A stretch of 64,000 bases of DNA, from contig NZ_CP139558.1 in the NCBI RefSeq assembly GCF_034262375.1, positions 4,650,001 to 4,714,000 of the forward strand, in the 5' to 3' direction. The first letter of the stretch is position 1. Each line of letters begins with the position of its first letter. This DNA comes from Mucilaginibacter sabulilitoris. Its GTDB lineage: Bacteria; Bacteroidota; Bacteroidia; Sphingobacteriales; Sphingobacteriaceae. Below the pieces are notes generated by a model. It had not been told where the DNA came from and did no database searches. It saw only the letters and a program-made list of their open reading frames with translations. The translations under genes and the position numbers were made by a program. This document shows positions 17,094 through 26,521 of this stretch, piece by piece.

Positions 17094-18683
17094 TCAATTT
17101 CTTAATTGAACATCTTTCCATTTCATATAAGTTTGATATATAAATGCAAGTATTACCAGCACCAAAACAAACGCAATTATTATGGCTACAAACATAAAGG
17201 TTGCTCTATTGGTTAATAGCTGGCCCTGTGTGCCAAGGGCTTTTGCTAATGATGCATAGGCAGCTGTGACAGCCTGTTCTGTCGAAAAGCCCTTTGAAAG
17301 AAACAGTTGCCTGAAGCTGTTTAAGCGTTCAGTGGTTTGCTCATCAATATTGGTCAAATGATTTAAAAAGCTTTCTTTATAAAGTTGGTTATAATAAAGC
17401 TGCAGGTTATAAAAACCTGCACCGGCATTCAGCAATGAAGTAAACCGTGTAAACGCAGCCACGGCAAGCCCGGTTACTCCGGCGGTAACAGGTATTGAAC
17501 TTAAAGTAAACACCATTATAGGCACAAATAATAGACCAGATGCGGCTCCCTGGAAAAAAAGGGGCACTATCAGGTCGTCAAAGGCAAGGTCGGGTGTGAA
17601 TATAAAATACATCCATAACTGATATAACAGCAACATACTGAAACCAGCTATTAGGAAATACATGAAAGTATTTTTATAATGTATAAGAATAATGGCCGAT
17701 ATAACCATAAATATGAGCAGACCGGCTATATTACTCAACCCTAACATGGTTACCTGGAGCGGGCTCCATTGTAATATTGATGCGGTATAGCCAAAAATGA
17801 TATTTATACTTTCCTTTGAGCCATAGTATATGGCTAGTAGTATTAATCCAATCCAAAATTTTTTATATTTAAAAACCGAAATATCCAGATGGGGTCTTTT
17901 AACTATCGCTTCACGGTACAGGTAAGCTATAGCTGCGGCTATTGTAATTAGGGTTGAAAGTTTGATTCGAATATCAGTAAACCAATAGTATTTTGACCCA
18001 TAAATAACGGTATAAGCAAAAGCTATCGCGCCTGCAATAAAAAACACCACCCCTGTCCAGTCTATCTGGTATAATGGGTATGGCTTAATGTTCGATTTTG
18101 CATTTAAAGTTAATCTTATAAGAATCAGTACAATTACCTGGAATATAATAATATAGTTATAGATGGTTTTAAAATCGGCGTTTAAAGTTACATTGGCAGC
18201 TACGATACCAATTAATATGCTCGCACTTAAAACAGTTCCATAAAAAACAGAGGGACCTACGGCCTGCCGATATTCGGGTTTTAAAAAACCCGGAATTAAA
18301 ACGAGTATACTGCCAGAGGATATACAGATTATTACTCCCTGAAAAAAACGAATGATAAAAAACAGCATTATATTGGTAGTATACATACATATTATACTAA
18401 GCAATATTCCGATAAAAAGATTTATGGTAAGATAATCCCTGATCTCAAAACGTCTTAAAAACCTGAACTGTACCGGCAAGATTACAATAATAGCTATATA
18501 AGTTAATTGTATAGCGAAAGTGATATCCTCGGGCTGGGCACCCAAGTAAGAGATCACATAGGTTTGACTAAGGCCAAAGGCGGCAAATTGCACCACACCC
18601 GAAAGCAGGATAATAAACAGAATGATGATACCGCCAAGGTTCCATTCTGCCAGCCATGGTTTAAAGTAAGCAGGTGTTTTCAT
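17094..18683 (-). CDS. MFS transporter, DHA2/EmrB-like (second pump)
   Basis: The 529-residue paralogue of the exporter at 6234-7889. The proteins align from AYFKPWLAEWNLGG through SYLGAQPEDITFAIQ and KYYWFTDIRIK to LFFQGAASGLLFVPIMVFTLSS, with about 14 hydrophobic segments. It is last in a minus-strand operon: its ATG (18683) overlaps the hlyD stop by 4 bases. Unlike the first operon, no acetolactate synthase or tetR gene accompanies it. Local DNA is more AT-rich than the first operon, suggesting the copies are not a recent tandem duplication. Substrate unknown. Confidence 0.92.
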   Translation of the reverse strand: MKTPAYFKPWLAEWNLGGIIILFIILLSGVVQFAAFGLSQTYVISYLGAQPEDITFAIQLTYIAIIVILPVQFRFLRRFEIRDYLTINLFIGILLSIICMYTTNIMLFFIIRFFQGVIICISSGSILVLIPGFLKPEYRQAVGPSVFYGTVLSASILIGIVAANVTLNADFKTIYNYIIIFQVIVLILIRLTLNAKSNIKPYPLYQIDWTGVVFFIAGAIAFAYTVIYGSKYYWFTDIRIKLSTLITIAAAIAYLYREAIVKRPHLDISVFKYKKFWIGLILLAIYYGSKESINIIFGYTASILQWSPLQVTMLGLSNIAGLLIFMVISAIILIHYKNTFMYFLIAGFSMLLLYQLWMYFIFTPDLAFDDLIVPLFFQGAASGLLFVPIMVFTLSSIPVTAGVTGLAVAAFTRFTSLLNAGAGFYNLQLYYNQLYKESFLNHLTNIDEQTTERLNSFRQLFLSKGFSTEQAVTAAYASLAKALGTQGQLLTNRATFMFVAIIIAFVLVLVILAFIYQTYMKWKDVQLRN

Positions 18684-19729
18684 ATTGTTTTCTTTTTAAC
18701 AGATACCAAAACATTCATACCAACTTTTACAGCAGTTATACCGGTGTCGATAAATCTTATTTTAACAGGCACCCGCTGAACAATTTTCACAAAATTACCG
18801 GTGGCATTGTCAGGCGGCAGCAAGGAAAACTTTGCTCCGGTTGATGCGGAAATGGCTTCAATTTCGCCCCTGTAAACTTTATCATCAATAGCATCAACCC
18901 TGACCTCAACTGGCTGGCCTACGTACATATCAATTACCTGTGTTTCTTTAAAATTAGCAGTAACCCATTTGTCTTTTTCGTTCACGATAGATACCAGTGG
19001 TTGTCCGGGTTGTATTTGCTGGCCCTCTAATATGGTTTTACGACCCAAACGGCCGGTGTAAGGGGCTGCTATAACTGTGTAACCTAAATTGATGCGGGCG
19101 AGCTCCAATTCGGCCCTTTTTCTTTTTAAATCAGCAGCTAAAAGGGCCTTTCGCGATTGTAGCTCATTTATTTTAGCATAACTGGTTTTAAGATTGTTTC
19201 GACTAGCACTGTAGTCGCTTAAAGAAACATCATAACGTGACTGAACGGTCTCGAGATCGGCACCAGTTATAGCTTCTTCTTTTATCAGGTTTTTATAACG
19301 CTTAATGTCTTTTTGTTGTAACGTAAGCCGGGCTTTTGCACCGGCAATCTGATCTTTATTTACCAGAGTATTAGTTTGTGCCGATACTATATTTGCAGTT
19401 AACACACCAAGTTGTGCATAGGCGTCATCTACAGCAGCTTCGGCTTCAATTACCCGTTGCCGATATTCCCGGTCATCAAGCACTATCAGCGTATCTCCTG
19501 TTTTTACTAACTGGTGTTCATTAAATCGAACAGCTTTAATGAAGCCACCTACCCTTGCCGATATTGGGTTGATGTATGATTCTACCTGTGCATCATTAGT
19601 TTCCTGATATCGGCTCTGGGTTACAAAATAACTGACAAAATAGGCAATAGCCACAATTACAACTATTAAAGCCATTATGGATAAGATTAAATTCCCCGGA
19701 TGGCGTTTTTTATTTGGTAATGCTTCCAT
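18680..19729 (-). CDS. HlyD/EmrA-family periplasmic adaptor (second pump)
   Basis: The ATG at 19729 is chosen because the product (MEALPNKKRHPGN) then matches the paralogue start. The longer frame reaching 19897 would read through the end of the tolC gene. The 349-residue protein has an N-terminal membrane anchor (about 16-36), ETNDAQVESYINPISARVGG, a coiled-coil hairpin, YTVIAAPYTGRLGRKTILEGQQIQPGQPLV and a beta-barrel end. It starts 20 bases after the tolC stop (19749) and overlaps the MFS start by 4 bases. Confidence 0.92.
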   Translation of the reverse strand: MEALPNKKRHPGNLILSIMALIVVIVAIAYFVSYFVTQSRYQETNDAQVESYINPISARVGGFIKAVRFNEHQLVKTGDTLIVLDDREYRQRVIEAEAAVDDAYAQLGVLTANIVSAQTNTLVNKDQIAGAKARLTLQQKDIKRYKNLIKEEAITGADLETVQSRYDVSLSDYSASRNNLKTSYAKINELQSRKALLAADLKRKRAELELARINLGYTVIAAPYTGRLGRKTILEGQQIQPGQPLVSIVNEKDKWVTANFKETQVIDMYVGQPVEVRVDAIDDKVYRGEIEAISASTGAKFSLLPPDNATGNFVKIVQRVPVKIRFIDTGITAVKVGMNVLVSVKKKTI

Positions 19730-19748
19730 AATATAAGGCGGGTTGATT

Positions 19749-21104
19749 TTATAAGTTTCCGGAAGTGTATAATAACTTGTAGTAAATAAACAGTGCACCG
19801 GTTTGTGCCTGTACCAGGTTGTACCGTGTTCCCTGATATAAATTGTCGGCATCGAGCAAATCGGTAAGCAGGGCCAGCTGATTAAAATATTTGGCATTTA
19901 TTATTTTGTAATTTACCCTTGCCTGTTCTACTGATTTCTCGTTAACAGCAATACGGTTAATTGCTTCCTTATATTTAATTAGCAAACTTTCTGCTTCCTG
20001 CCGTACATTATCGCTGATATTCTGCTGTTCATGCTGCAGTTCCTGCAGCCTGATGCGGCTCGCCGCCGTTTTATGTTTATTCTGGTAAATAGACGAGATA
20101 CTATATTGAACCTTGAAACCAACAAATCCGATAGAAAAAGCCTGGTCAACCGGAGGAAAGAATATGTTATTCGGATAATTGATGCCATAAGCAGAATAAA
20201 GGGATACGCTAGGAGAAGAACCACTTTTTACCGATTTGATCCTGGCGTCCTGAATTTTAATGATTTCACCGGTTTTACGTATAGCATAAGCAGCTTTAGA
20301 AGCTTCAACCACTAAAGGAACCAGGCTTTCGGCAACCGGTCTTGGCATAGCTGCCGAATCTAGCAGGGACACTCCGGTGGAAACTGATAAACCAAGCAAT
20401 ATGTTTAATTTCTGACTGGCTATAGTTATATCATTTTCAGCTTGCTCAAGGTCAAGTCCGGCGGCCGATAATGTCAGTTCTGCGCGCAACAAATCGCTGC
20501 GGGTTACTTTTTGATTGTTGTATAGGGCGGTAATATTTTTCACCCGGGTTTCGGCGCGTATCACCTGTTCTTTAATAAACCTCCTTTGATCATTTAACCT
20601 TACCAAGTCAAGATATTGAGCAACCACCTGCAATCCAACATTTCCGGTTTGCTCCTGTGTATTTACGCTTGCGAGATTTTTTTTACCGCTTTGTTCATCT
20701 TTTAATGCTTTTTGACGGCCACCGGCATAAAGATTAAAGTTAGCGGATACACTTGCATCGGCACCGTCTGAGGTTGGATATTTCGGCATTGATTTAACAG
20801 GATTCAGTCCCTGGTATAAAGTAAGGCTTGTGTAACGCTGATAGTTTGCACCTGCAAAAATTGACGGAAGCGCATTGTTCTCAGCATCTTTCAGGTCAGA
20901 ATTACTGGCGCTTTCTTCGCTTTTGGCGGCCTTAACTAAATTATTATTGGTTTTTGAAATATTGATTGCCTGCTGCAGTGAAAGTAGGTAAACGTTACCG
21001 GAATCGGCTTTTATCTGGGCCTCTGCAATATGAAGCAAGACGAAAATTACCGCAAAAGACATTCCTGTTAGCTTAATAATAAGCCCGATAGCATTTGTTT
21101 TCAT
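19749..21104 (-). CDS. TolC-family outer-membrane efflux protein (second pump)
   Basis: First gene of the second efflux operon; 451 residues with a signal peptide ending about residue 30 (...LLHIAEAQ). Two OEP repeats match the paralogue at 3814-5172: LQQAINISKTNNNLVKA, YNNQKVTRSDLLRAELTLS, YGINYPNNIFFPPVDQAFSIGFVG and LALLTDLLDADNLYQ. A perfect palindrome 23-50 bases upstream of its start is the likely control site. The gene has no adjacent regulator. Confidence 0.93.
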   Translation of the reverse strand: MKTNAIGLIIKLTGMSFAVIFVLLHIAEAQIKADSGNVYLLSLQQAINISKTNNNLVKAAKSEESASNSDLKDAENNALPSIFAGANYQRYTSLTLYQGLNPVKSMPKYPTSDGADASVSANFNLYAGGRQKALKDEQSGKKNLASVNTQEQTGNVGLQVVAQYLDLVRLNDQRRFIKEQVIRAETRVKNITALYNNQKVTRSDLLRAELTLSAAGLDLEQAENDITIASQKLNILLGLSVSTGVSLLDSAAMPRPVAESLVPLVVEASKAAYAIRKTGEIIKIQDARIKSVKSGSSPSVSLYSAYGINYPNNIFFPPVDQAFSIGFVGFKVQYSISSIYQNKHKTAASRIRLQELQHEQQNISDNVRQEAESLLIKYKEAINRIAVNEKSVEQARVNYKIINAKYFNQLALLTDLLDADNLYQGTRYNLVQAQTGALFIYYKLLYTSGNL

Positions 21105-21126
21105 GATCTTGGTGTTAAATATTAGC

Positions 21127-21154
21127 AGCTATTGTTTGATTATAAACAATAGCT
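21127..21154. promoter_or_regulatory. Perfect 11-bp inverted repeat upstream of second efflux operon
   Basis: AGCTATTGTTT (21127-21137), six bases GATTAT, AAACAATAGCT (21144-21154): arms are exact reverse complements. It lies 23 bases before the tolC start on the minus strand, where a repressor would block transcription or where the leader RNA would fold. AAACAAT recurs in the inverted repeat before tetR (3158-3164), so the TetR at 3180 might also control this operon. Confidence 0.55.
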
Positions 21155-21397
21155 TATTTCTTTAATATCCTACCCATAAATAATCATGCTACTGCATATT
21201 CCCTGCACGTTTAGATAACGATTTAAAAAAATAAGATACAGTTTATATTCCTTATGCCCATCCGTTTCATCTTTCATCTAATTTAAGTATAATTAATCAG
21301 CGTTTCAGAATAATCAATAGAAAACGATCGGTTGAAAGAGTATTGTTCAGCGCTCATTAACAACGACATCTCCGGTCCAAAAAAAAACTCAATAATA

Positions 21398-22257
21398 TCA
21401 GTTAACATACGACTGCAGGATAGCACCATAACTTGAGCAACGAATGCGATACAAGGCGTTGTCTCTAAGACGCCGGATATGTTCAACCGACAATTCGAAT
21501 TTTTTGGCAATCTGTTCTATAGGAACGGGGATCGCCGCATTTAACCCAAAATAAAGTTGAAGAATTTCCTTTTCCCGGGCATTAAGAATATTTAATGCGC
21601 TATCAATTACCAGTCTTTTTGACTCTAATGAAAGATCACTGTCAATGTCATCACTTTTAGATGGAAGAATATCTAACAAGCTAAGCTCAGCGCTATCTTC
21701 TGATAGCTTATCCAGTGAAATTTCATGATTGAAAAAACTAAGCAAATCATGTAGTTTTTCAATTTTCATGTGCAGGTGATCGGCAATCTCCTCGGGCGTG
21801 GGCTTTCTTTTAAGCTCCTGCTCCAATTTAGCCTCAGACTTTTTAATTTTTCCAATTAATGTATAAAAATTGCAAGGGATATGAACCAACCGGGATTGCT
21901 CTGCTATGGCGGCGATTATTGCCTGGCGGATCCACCAAACTGCGTAAGAAATAAATTTAAACCCGCGTGATGTATCATAGCGATGAGCAGCATTTATTAA
22001 ACCCATATTACCTCATTAATCAGATCCGTTATTGAAACTCCCCTATTTTGATAATGTTTCGCAACCGAAATAACAAGGCGTAAATTTGATTCTATAAGCG
22101 TTTGTAATGATTGTGCATCGCCCTGTTTTGCTTTTTGCGCAAGCAAAACTTCTTTCTCGGCAGTCAGTAGATCAATCTTTTTCAATTCATTAAAATATCT
22201 TTTTAACGAATTGGCGTCGCGATTGATCATATCATTTGTTATAATTAACTGTTGCAT
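21398..22257 (-). pseudogene. RpoD-like group sigma-70 factor interrupted by a single-base frameshift
   Basis: Two minus-strand frames make one sigma factor of about 285 residues. The first (22257 to 21997) covers region 1.2 and the start of region 2 and ends ...SVAKHYQNRGVSITDLINE then runs into a stop. The second (from 22006) resumes with MGLINAAHRYDTSRGFKF and ISYAVWWIRQAI, then regions 3 and 4 (LNAREKEILQLYFGL; SVEHIRRLRDNALYRIR). Adding one C to the CC at 22011-22012 (GG to GGG on the coding strand) would restore the universal INEGNxGL junction in one frame. The region 4.2 recognition helix differs from housekeeping RpoD (usually TRERVRQIKEKA), suggesting an alternative sigma. It is a pseudogene, a sequencing error, or possibly a frameshift-controlled gene. 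Confidence 0.85.
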
Positions 22258-22339
22258 GTCTAAATAATAAATTCATATGTAGCAAAAAGTAATTCGCGCA
22301 TTCAGAGATGTTTGGTTTTCTCCAAACTTCCATTTAAGC

Positions 22340-22633
22340 TTAAGCAATAAATTTATTTGTAACAATCGCATCTAAAATTAACAGGCCCCGCTCACCTGAA
22401 AAAGTTTCAATAGTGTATATGTATTTGAAAGATTTGCTTAAGACGTCAAAATTCAGATCGATGAGTTCTATATGAACAGCATCCAGATTGTGGTTCTCAT
22501 TTCTTTGAACGTTAACCAATACATTGTTGTTTAACGCGAAAAAATCATTATCCCATCCCTGTTGGTGAAGAGCTACAATTCTTTGGGTAATACGCCCATT
22601 GACCTTTTTGTTTACAGTTGTTTTTGGCTCCAT
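22340..22633 (-). CDS. Small hypothetical protein
   Basis: A 97-residue soluble protein from the ATG at 22633; a longer start at 22654 adds seven residues. I do not recognise the family. It contains KVNGRITQRIVALHQQGWDNDFF and LDAVHIELIDLNFDVLSKSFKYIYTIET, a mixed alpha/beta pattern without signal peptide or membrane segment. Support for a real gene comes from balanced composition and from a sigma-54-like promoter (22733-22750) at a plausible distance, about 90 bases of leader. Confidence 0.55.
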   Translation of the reverse strand: MEPKTTVNKKVNGRITQRIVALHQQGWDNDFFALNNNVLVNVQRNENHNLDAVHIELIDLNFDVLSKSFKYIYTIETFSGERGLLILDAIVTNKFIA

Positions 22634-22732
22634 GATTTTATTATATTGATACATTGATTGTTTGACTAAAATCCTGCTGAAAAGCGCTTCCCATTATATA
22701 TGTACTTTATTAAATAAAAAGGTTACTTTAAC

Positions 22733-22750
22733 AAAACTAAAAAAGTGCCA
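22733..22750 (-). promoter_or_regulatory. Sigma-54-like promoter before small hypothetical gene
   Basis: Reading leftwards from 22750 the minus strand is TGGCACTTTTTTAGTTTT: a perfect TGGCAC -24 element, and T-A-G at -12 spacing as at 13518 and 35587. Transcription would start near 22725. Confidence 0.45.
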
Positions 22751-23100
22751 ATTTATAAATACCTAAAAATCAATAATTTACATAAAATTCCTTTGCCAAA
22801 TAATTGGGATATATCGCTTAAAATGGAATAACCCACGAAATATCGTATTTACCACTAAATGCAACCCAATTATTTTTATTACGCAGAAAATCAGATGTTA
22901 TTTCAGACTAAATAAGGTAAGCTGGTTCCTTGGTACCTTCTGAATAGCCAGTGAGTAATCAGGTTTGCTTATCATGTGCACTGAACAAATAGTAGTATCG
23001 TAAAGCGTACAAAATCAAACTTTAAACCGTAGCTATAAATTTCCCATGCCGTCTTTTCGGGTTTAGGAAGCTTCGGTTTATAAAATAAGCTGGTGGTCAG
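22751..23100. other. Intergenic, no gene seen
   Basis: About 350 AT-rich bases without a supported coding frame, RNA or repeat. It ends at the stop of the small membrane protein gene. Confidence 0.4.
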
Positions 23101-23307
23101 TCAATTTAGCACTTTGGGAGGCTGATCGGTATTCGTCTGCCAAAGGCAGATTAGAATGATCAAGGATACAATTGGTAAAAATTGCGCGATCAGAAACCAG
23201 CGCCAAAAACTGCGGCCAATTTGTTTAGCCAAAATACCTGCCGCCCATTGAAAACAATTGATGATACTAAGGACGGTTAACAAAAAGAGAAGCTGAAGGA
23301 CCCACAT
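23101..23307 (-). CDS. Small two-pass membrane protein
   Basis: 68 residues from ATG 23307 with two hydrophobic helices (about 2-24 and 37-58) separated by a short basic loop (AKQIGRSFWRWF). The product resembles the many small inner-membrane proteins of Bacteroidota, but I recognise no family. It is monocistronic and upstream of nothing on its strand. Confidence 0.45.
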   Translation of the reverse strand: MWVLQLLFLLTVLSIINCFQWAAGILAKQIGRSFWRWFLIAQFLPIVSLIILICLWQTNTDQPPKVLN

Positions 23308-23402
23308 AATGTTAAAGATTAATCGTTTATAATGAAGTATATAAGCCTAAAGTTCGATATCAGAAAGATCAGTTATTTCGAGCGTTGATGCGCTTTTGCC
23401 TA

Positions 23403-24563
23403 TCATGAAAACGGTAAAGTGAAATAGAACTTTGTTCCTTTATTTACCTCACTTTTCACCCAAATTTCACCGTTGTGTTGTTTGATGATCTCCTTGACGA
23501 GGTATAATCCGATACCATATCCTTCGATCGTATCGTTTTCATCTTTTACCCTGTAAAATCTGTCAAAAATCCTTTGCTGGTGAGCTGGCTCTATCCCTAT
23601 GCCCCGATCCTCGACCACCACCTCTATATACCCGTCCTTCTTTGTGTAATGCACTAAAATAACATCTGTGCTCGGCGAATACTTGATCGCATTTGTCAAT
23701 AAATTGTGAATTACCTGGCCGACTTTTTGTCTGTCAGCAACTATTTCTACAGAAGGCCCACGTCTCAAATAAAGAATATAGGTGGGATTTAAAAGGTGTA
23801 GTTCGTTAATTTCCTCTTTCAATAGCTCTTTGATGTCAAACCGTACGGGAAAATGATCAATTTCGCCCGCTTTTCTTAACGCAGAATCTAGGTAATATTT
23901 AATCATCGAATTCATTTTATGAACTTGCAGCTCTGCTTTTTTTAACAGCTCTAAAATGTAGTTATCGCCTTTACCAGCTAATATCCGTTCGCAGAGCTGC
24001 AGGTATAATTTGATTACCGAGAGCGGTGATCGCAGATCATGACTGGCTATGGCCAAAAAGTTCAGGTCCGTTATCTCCTGGTTTTTTCTTTCAGAAACAT
24101 CTTCAATCAGGCCATAAATTTGTCTGAGGAAACTACCCTCGGTAAAAGCTGCAACACCATTTATTCTAAACCATGTTGGTGGCGAATCTTTAGCAGTAAC
24201 TAATGGCACTTCTATTTCAAAAGGAGATGGTTCTTTTAAAGCCGACGATAGATATTTTAAAACTTTTTCAGCAAACTCAGGCGCGATAAATTCACGAAGC
24301 TGGCTTATTTTGATCTGTTTTTCCTGAAATTTTGGTACCATTTTTTTGCATTTGCTACAAACCCATAAGTACTGTTTTGGGATATCAATTAACCAGCTGC
24401 CGGCATTGATTGAATTTGCTATCATTTCAGTTTTAAATAGATCAGCCCATGTACTTTCCTCCCCTGCAACATCCGACCGAAGATTTCTTATTTTCATATT
24501 ATATTCACCACAATCTACCTGTGTATTGAATGGAATATTTTTTTTTTGCTGCATTAAATTCAT
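23403..24563 (-). CDS. PAS-domain sensor histidine kinase
   Basis: A 386-residue soluble kinase. About residues 40-155 form a PAS-like input domain ending in the PAC motif IYGLIEDVSERK. HisKA follows with the phosphoacceptor in LAIASHDLRSPLSVIKLYL (His about 173). HATPase_c has LLTNAIKYSP (N-box), VEDRGIGI (G1), IFDRFYRV (F) and GYGIGLYLVKEI (G2), ending TKFYFTLPFS. There is no membrane segment, so the signal is cytoplasmic. The PAS region holds VCSKCKKM, a CxxC that could bind metal or act as a redox switch; this is unusual and unproven. No response-regulator gene is adjacent. Confidence 0.92.
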   Translation of the reverse strand: MNLMQQKKNIPFNTQVDCGEYNMKIRNLRSDVAGEESTWADLFKTEMIANSINAGSWLIDIPKQYLWVCSKCKKMVPKFQEKQIKISQLREFIAPEFAEKVLKYLSSALKEPSPFEIEVPLVTAKDSPPTWFRINGVAAFTEGSFLRQIYGLIEDVSERKNQEITDLNFLAIASHDLRSPLSVIKLYLQLCERILAGKGDNYILELLKKAELQVHKMNSMIKYYLDSALRKAGEIDHFPVRFDIKELLKEEINELHLLNPTYILYLRRGPSVEIVADRQKVGQVIHNLLTNAIKYSPSTDVILVHYTKKDGYIEVVVEDRGIGIEPAHQQRIFDRFYRVKDENDTIEGYGIGLYLVKEIIKQHNGEIWVKSEVNKGTKFYFTLPFS

Positions 24564-24984
24564 ATTTTAACTTTTGATTGGGAATTAAGAGTATTTTGCG
24601 ATCTCGTCATTTTAAAATAGTTATAAATGCTACTTTAAATAAGCAACCAATATACTCGCCGCTATTCTGCAGCCCGCCGTTTCCAAAAGCTTAACGAACT
24701 TTAATCCGCGTACATAAATTTGGTATATCACCGATATTTTTCGCTCGTCACAATTGGTTTCCGTACGACTAAGGGACAGATACAAAACGATCATTATGCA
24801 AAATCCGATCGGGATATGAGTAGCCAGATAAATTGTTTCCATTGCCTTTAACTTGATTGTAGATTATAAGCTTAAAAAAAAAGAAATATCCACTTAGTTT
24901 ACCGAATCGTTTTTATTACCGGTTGGTTGTTATACTGCATAATTCAATACGGCTTCTTATCCGATCGGCAATGCGTAAATGCTA
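24564..24984. other. Intergenic, with one doubtful short frame
   Basis: The only frame is a 70-codon minus-strand one at 24630-24842 with a hydrophobic N-terminus (THIPIGFCIMIVLYLSL). It lacks any recognisable domain and I leave it uncalled. Nothing else is visible. Confidence 0.35.
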
Positions 24985-25368
24985 TCACGGGATCTCCCGT
25001 ACCCATTGGCTTCGCCAGGCCGGTGCCTCGAAAGGGCTTGCAAAATACTGTGTCTCGTGTACAACCTTACCATTTAGAAACTCCATAATACTCACGGTGA
25101 ATGATGACGCACTCTGATAAGTAATGATATATTCTGTAATCCAGAGTTCACCTTTGCCAAGAATTCGCCTTATTCCGAAACCAGATGGCTTACCAGGATG
25201 ATGACTGCGTAAGGCCTGTAAGTTATTACGACCGATGATTCGCTCTCCTGACTGGGGATAATCGCAAATAACATTATCATCATAAATAGCATGCTCCGCA
25301 TTTAGATCACCAACCGCCGAGGCATTCCAGTGTGCATTCAAAGCTTTGCGTATTTGTTCTTCTTCCAT
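24985..25368 (-). CDS. SnoaL-like / NTF2-fold protein
   Basis: 127 residues from ATG 25368; a GTG immediately before it (25371) is the alternative. NTF2-fold features are the N-terminal helix EEQIRKALNAHWNASAVGDLNAEHAIYDD, a central VICDYPQSGERIIGRNNLQAL and the C-terminal sheet with GKVVHETQYFASPFEAPAWRSQWV. That C-terminal pattern is typical of SnoaL-like proteins of the nuclear transport factor 2 family. Reaction unknown. The gene follows the aldo/keto reductase gene with a 14-base gap in the same direction, so the two are probably cotranscribed. Confidence 0.8.
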   Translation of the reverse strand: MEEEQIRKALNAHWNASAVGDLNAEHAIYDDNVICDYPQSGERIIGRNNLQALRSHHPGKPSGFGIRRILGKGELWITEYIITYQSASSFTVSIMEFLNGKVVHETQYFASPFEAPAWRSQWVREIP

Positions 25369-25382
25369 CACCTGATCGTAGT

Positions 25383-26294
25383 TTAACTACCTGTTGGGAT
25401 AAAACCCGGAATACCTGTCTTCACCACCTCATTCAATCTCTGCCTGATTTGGATATTATTGATTTCATCGAATGCCCCTTGCGGCAATGAGGAGATGTTA
25501 AAATTCTCGCGAGCACGAGCCGCACTTTTAGGCGTGGTAAGTAAAGCTGTGCCTCGCTGAACCGCCCAAGCTAAAAGTACTTGAGCAGGCGTTTTTCCAA
25601 CTCTCGCGGCAACGTCTAAGATGACCGAATTTTCAAGCAGGCCCGGCCTTAACCCGTGACCCAATGGCGCAAATGCCAAAAACACAATACCTTTCTCCTT
25701 ACAAAACTCCAGAAGTTCCGTTTCTGGCAGATATGGATGGGACTCGACCTGGACAACTGCCGGTTTAATCCTCGCTGATTCGTAGATAGGCAATAGTTGT
25801 GTTAAGCTGACATCAGACAATCCGATCGCCCGACATTTACCTTTATCTACCAAGTTCTCCATCGCTCCCCATGTATCAAACAAAGTTGTGTCCGGGTCAT
25901 AAATAACATTGCCATTTTCATCCCGCGGATCTTGTTCTTCACCCGGCTGAAATGAAAAAGGTGTGTGAATAAGGTAAAAATCCGCGTAATCAATACGGAG
26001 CCTTTTCAAACTTGCCTCTAATGCCGGTTCTACACGTTCAGGCCGGTGATTGGAGTTCCATAATTTCGTGGTCACAAACATATCTTCGCGGGGAATACCT
26101 CCGGCAGCCATTCCTACCTGCAACGCTTCGCCTACCTCGCTTTCATTTCGGTATCGTTCTGCGCAATCAAAATGTCGAAATCCGGCTTCGAGCGCATCTT
26201 TAGTAGCTCTTATTGTCTCGGCCGAATCAGGAATCAGCGTACCAAACCCGAGGGCGGGCATAAAGACAGTTTTATCTTTTGGCTTCATCATCAT
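25383..26294 (-). CDS. Aldo/keto reductase
   Basis: NADPH-dependent carbonyl reductase of 303 residues with the (beta/alpha)8 signatures. FRHFDCAERYRNESEVGEAL carries the catalytic Asp and Tyr, MFVTTKLWNSNHRPE the Lys, and ADFYLIHTPF the His. The cofactor side shows LLTTPKSAARARENF. Three ATGs in a row (26294, 26291, 26288) make the exact start ambiguous by one or two residues. An internal stretch (DPRDENGNVIYDPDTTL) is like AKRs acting on sugar aldehydes and xenobiotic carbonyls, but the substrate cannot be fixed. Forms an operon with the SnoaL-like gene. Confidence 0.92.
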   Translation of the reverse strand: MMMKPKDKTVFMPALGFGTLIPDSAETIRATKDALEAGFRHFDCAERYRNESEVGEALQVGMAAGGIPREDMFVTTKLWNSNHRPERVEPALEASLKRLRIDYADFYLIHTPFSFQPGEEQDPRDENGNVIYDPDTTLFDTWGAMENLVDKGKCRAIGLSDVSLTQLLPIYESARIKPAVVQVESHPYLPETELLEFCKEKGIVFLAFAPLGHGLRPGLLENSVILDVAARVGKTPAQVLLAWAVQRGTALLTTPKSAARARENFNISSLPQGAFDEINNIQIRQRLNEVVKTGIPGFIPTGS

Positions 26295-26521
26295 ACTATA
26301 TATCGTGTTTACTTATTTGTTGTATTGACCTTATTTAAGAATAAACATTTATACCGTCAGCCTGGCGTTGTAGGAAATGTCATTTTGTGGTGTAACGAAA
26401 ACGTATTAATGTTTGCTCTTAGATGCTTAACCTGCTATACTTATTTCCGAACAAATTCTTCCGCCATAACCGGGAAACATGTATTTGCTTTAATCCAAAC
26501 AAAGCTGAAATATCCTTAGCG

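Noticed and set aside
24630..24842. 70-codon frame with a hydrophobic start
   Set aside because: Could be a small membrane protein, but the sequence after the first helix has no family resemblance and no context; left uncalled.
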